DNA from: an uncultured Agathobaculum sp.
Lineage (GTDB): Bacteria; Bacillota; Clostridia; Oscillospirales; Butyricicoccaceae
Assembly: GCF_944384695.1 (NCBI RefSeq)
Contig: NZ_CALWUQ010000016.1
Coordinates: forward strand, 1 to 35,855
Reading direction: 5' to 3'
DNA length: 35,855 nucleotides
The notes under the pieces are model-generated. The model saw nothing but the letters and a program-made list of their open reading frames with translations. It searched no databases and had not been told where the DNA came from. Position 1 is the first letter of the stretch. Every line of letters starts with the position of its first letter. Shown piece after piece: positions 34,454 to 35,855 of the stretch. The translations under genes were made by a program, and so were the position numbers.

Positions 34454-35855
34454 CCCCACGATCCGCCGCGGCGCCCGTCTGGAGCTGGCACGCCGGGAGT
34501 TCTGGGAATACTGCAAGCTGATGGCACCGGACTTCTACCGCGAGGACCGGCCGTACCTGAAGGAGCTGTGCACCCGCTTGCAGGCGTTCTGCGAGGGTGA
34601 CCGCAAGGTCATGGTGATCAACATGCCGCCGCGTCATGGCAAAAGCCGCACGGCGGTTTTGCTGTCCCAGTGGCTGTTCGGCCGCGACCCCAGCGAGCAG
34701 GTCATGTCCGGCAGCTACAACGAGACGCTGTCCACGACATTCGCCCGCTCGGTGCGGGACGGCATTGCGGAGGAGAAGTTCGACCCGAACCGCATCGTGT
34801 TCTCGGATATCTTTCCGGATACCCGCATCAAGTACGGCGAGGCGGCCGCGGGCAAGTGGGCGCTCGAAGGGCAGTACGCCAGCTATCTGGCGACTTCCCC
34901 CGGCGGCACGGCAACCGGCTTCGGTGCGAGCATCCTGATCATCGACGATCTGATCAAGAAGGCTGAGGAGGCTTTCAACGAGAATATCCTCGAAAAACAG
35001 TGGCAGTGGTTCACGGATACCATGTTTTCGCGTACCGAGACCGGCTACAAGATCATTATCATCATGACCCGCTGGGCGACGGGCGACCTTGCCGGCCGTG
35101 CGCTGCGTCACTGGCCGGATGCAGAGCACATCACGATGAAAGCCCTGCAGGACGATGGTACGATGTTATGTGACGCCGTACTGACCCACGCGGACTATGA
35201 CGAGAAGATACGCGCCATGTCCCCCGAGATCGCCTCCGCCAACTACCAGCAAGAGCCGATCGACCTCAAGGGACGGCTGTACAGCCGGTTCAAAACCTAC
35301 GATGACATTCCGCGGGATGCGCAGGGGCGGCCGCTGTTCACGGAGATCAGCAACTATACCGACACAGCGGACACCGGATCGGACTACCTGTGCTCGATCA
35401 CCTACGGCGCGTACAACCATGAGGCGTATGTGCTGGACGTGTACTACACCAAGTCCCCTATGGAGGTCACGGAACCGGAGACGGCAAAGCGGCTGGTCGA
35501 GACCGGCTGCGCCCATGCCCTGATCGAGAGCAACAACGGCGGCCGCGGCTTTGCCCGCAATGTCGGCCGCAAGCTGGACGCGCTGGGCTCCAACCGCTGC
35601 CGGATCGAATGGTTCCACCAGAGCGAGAACAAGACGGCCCGCATCATGACCAATGCGACCTGGGTGCAGGACCATATTTACTTCCCGGTCAACTGGCGCG
35701 ATCGCTGGCCGGAATACTTTGACGCGATGGTGAAATACCAGCGCGAGGGCAAAAACGCACACGATGACGCGCCGGACGCCACAACGGGCGTTGCGGAGCA
35801 GATGACCGGGAAACGGCAGCCGGTTATCCCAAAGACCACGATGCCGGCGCAAAAA
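34446..35855 (+). CDS. terL: Terminase large subunit (partial, cut by window end)
   Basis: 470 codons are present with no stop. The ATPase half has Walker A MPPRHGKS (about residues 61-68) and Walker B ILIIDDL near 163-169, with the coupling motif in IIIIMTRWATG. The nuclease half has acidic residues in YTDTADTGSDY, ALIESNNGG and HDDAPDA, the RNase H-like site. It is the DNA-packaging motor of a tailed phage. ATG 34446 overlaps the terS stop. The 3' end and the rest of the structural genes lie outside the window. Confidence 0.93.
   Translation, partial: MVDPTIRRGARLELARREFWEYCKLMAPDFYREDRPYLKELCTRLQAFCEGDRKVMVINMPPRHGKSRTAVLLSQWLFGRDPSEQVMSGSYNETLSTTFARSVRDGIAEEKFDPNRIVFSDIFPDTRIKYGEAAAGKWALEGQYASYLATSPGGTATGFGASILIIDDLIKKAEEAFNENILEKQWQWFTDTMFSRTETGYKIIIIMTRWATGDLAGRALRHWPDAEHITMKALQDDGTMLCDAVLTHADYDEKIRAMSPEIASANYQQEPIDLKGRLYSRFKTYDDIPRDAQGRPLFTEISNYTDTADTGSDYLCSITYGAYNHEAYVLDVYYTKSPMEVTEPETAKRLVETGCAHALIESNNGGRGFARNVGRKLDALGSNRCRIEWFHQSENKTARIMTNATWVQDHIYFPVNWRDRWPEYFDAMVKYQREGKNAHDDAPDATTGVAEQMTGKRQPVIPKTTMPAQK

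Noticed and set aside
33791-34516. A 241-codon leftward frame over terS
   Set aside because: It is antisense to the terminase small subunit and passes through a promoter and hairpin; only the 27-codon frame in a different phase is supported.
1-35855. Insertion sequences or transposases
   Set aside because: No transposase motifs or terminal inverted repeats with target duplications were recognised; the only recombinase is the phage integrase.

Overview
The window looks like the chromosome of a GC-rich Gram-positive anaerobe of the class Clostridia. Strong GGAGG ribosome binding sites, MtaB, a spore-former-like Cys-rich protein, and an SH3-NlpC/P60 cell-wall hydrolase point that way. An Oscillospiraceae/Butyricicoccus-like host is my guess from style, not a proof. 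The right-hand 21 kb is the left part of an integrated tailed phage, cut by the window edge inside the large terminase gene.

Host part (1-14.8 kb). An ABC importer end (permease tail plus ATPase) is followed by a Methyltransf_32-type methyltransferase and a Cys-rich protein. A leftward pair then encodes a GNAT acetyltransferase and, translationally coupled to it, a 2361-residue protein of unknown function with three degenerate internal repeats. After these come a membrane-anchored protein, a secreted SH3-SH3-NlpC/P60 hydrolase, a conserved 99-residue protein, and the tRNA methylthiotransferase mtaB. A tiny ORF starting MCSSNSIFSENNWWW appears to be where the phage entered.

Lysogeny block (14.9-19.9 kb). 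This holds a leftward tyrosine integrase, a 220-base structured region with opposing promoters and two hairpins, a rightward ImmA-type protease, a leftward CI-like repressor whose 3' end overlaps the protease gene, and a three-operator control region with divergent promoters. A Cro-like protein follows, then a separate leftward operon for a two-helix membrane protein and a proline-rich peptide, and then small early genes including an excisionase-like protein.

Replication and DNA modification block (19.9-30.3 kb). A zinc-hook Rad50/SbcC-like ATPase, an NGO0469-type protein with an SSB-like acidic tail, a metallo-beta-lactamase-fold protein, a 'replication terminator'-family protein, a DUF2303/YfdQ protein and a DnaD-like protein form a tightly packed operon. 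It runs on into a helicase-methyltransferase fusion and a C5 cytosine methyltransferase whose specificity region is six repeats. No restriction nuclease accompanies the methylases, so they probably protect phage DNA.

Late switch (30.4-35.9 kb). Small Cys-rich proteins, an ASCH protein and an ArpU-like regulator lead to a tRNA-Gly(UCC)-like gene with a C at position 33 in a highly structured stretch. Two leftward small-gene units follow, one under a consensus promoter with a palindromic operator, and then terS and terL.
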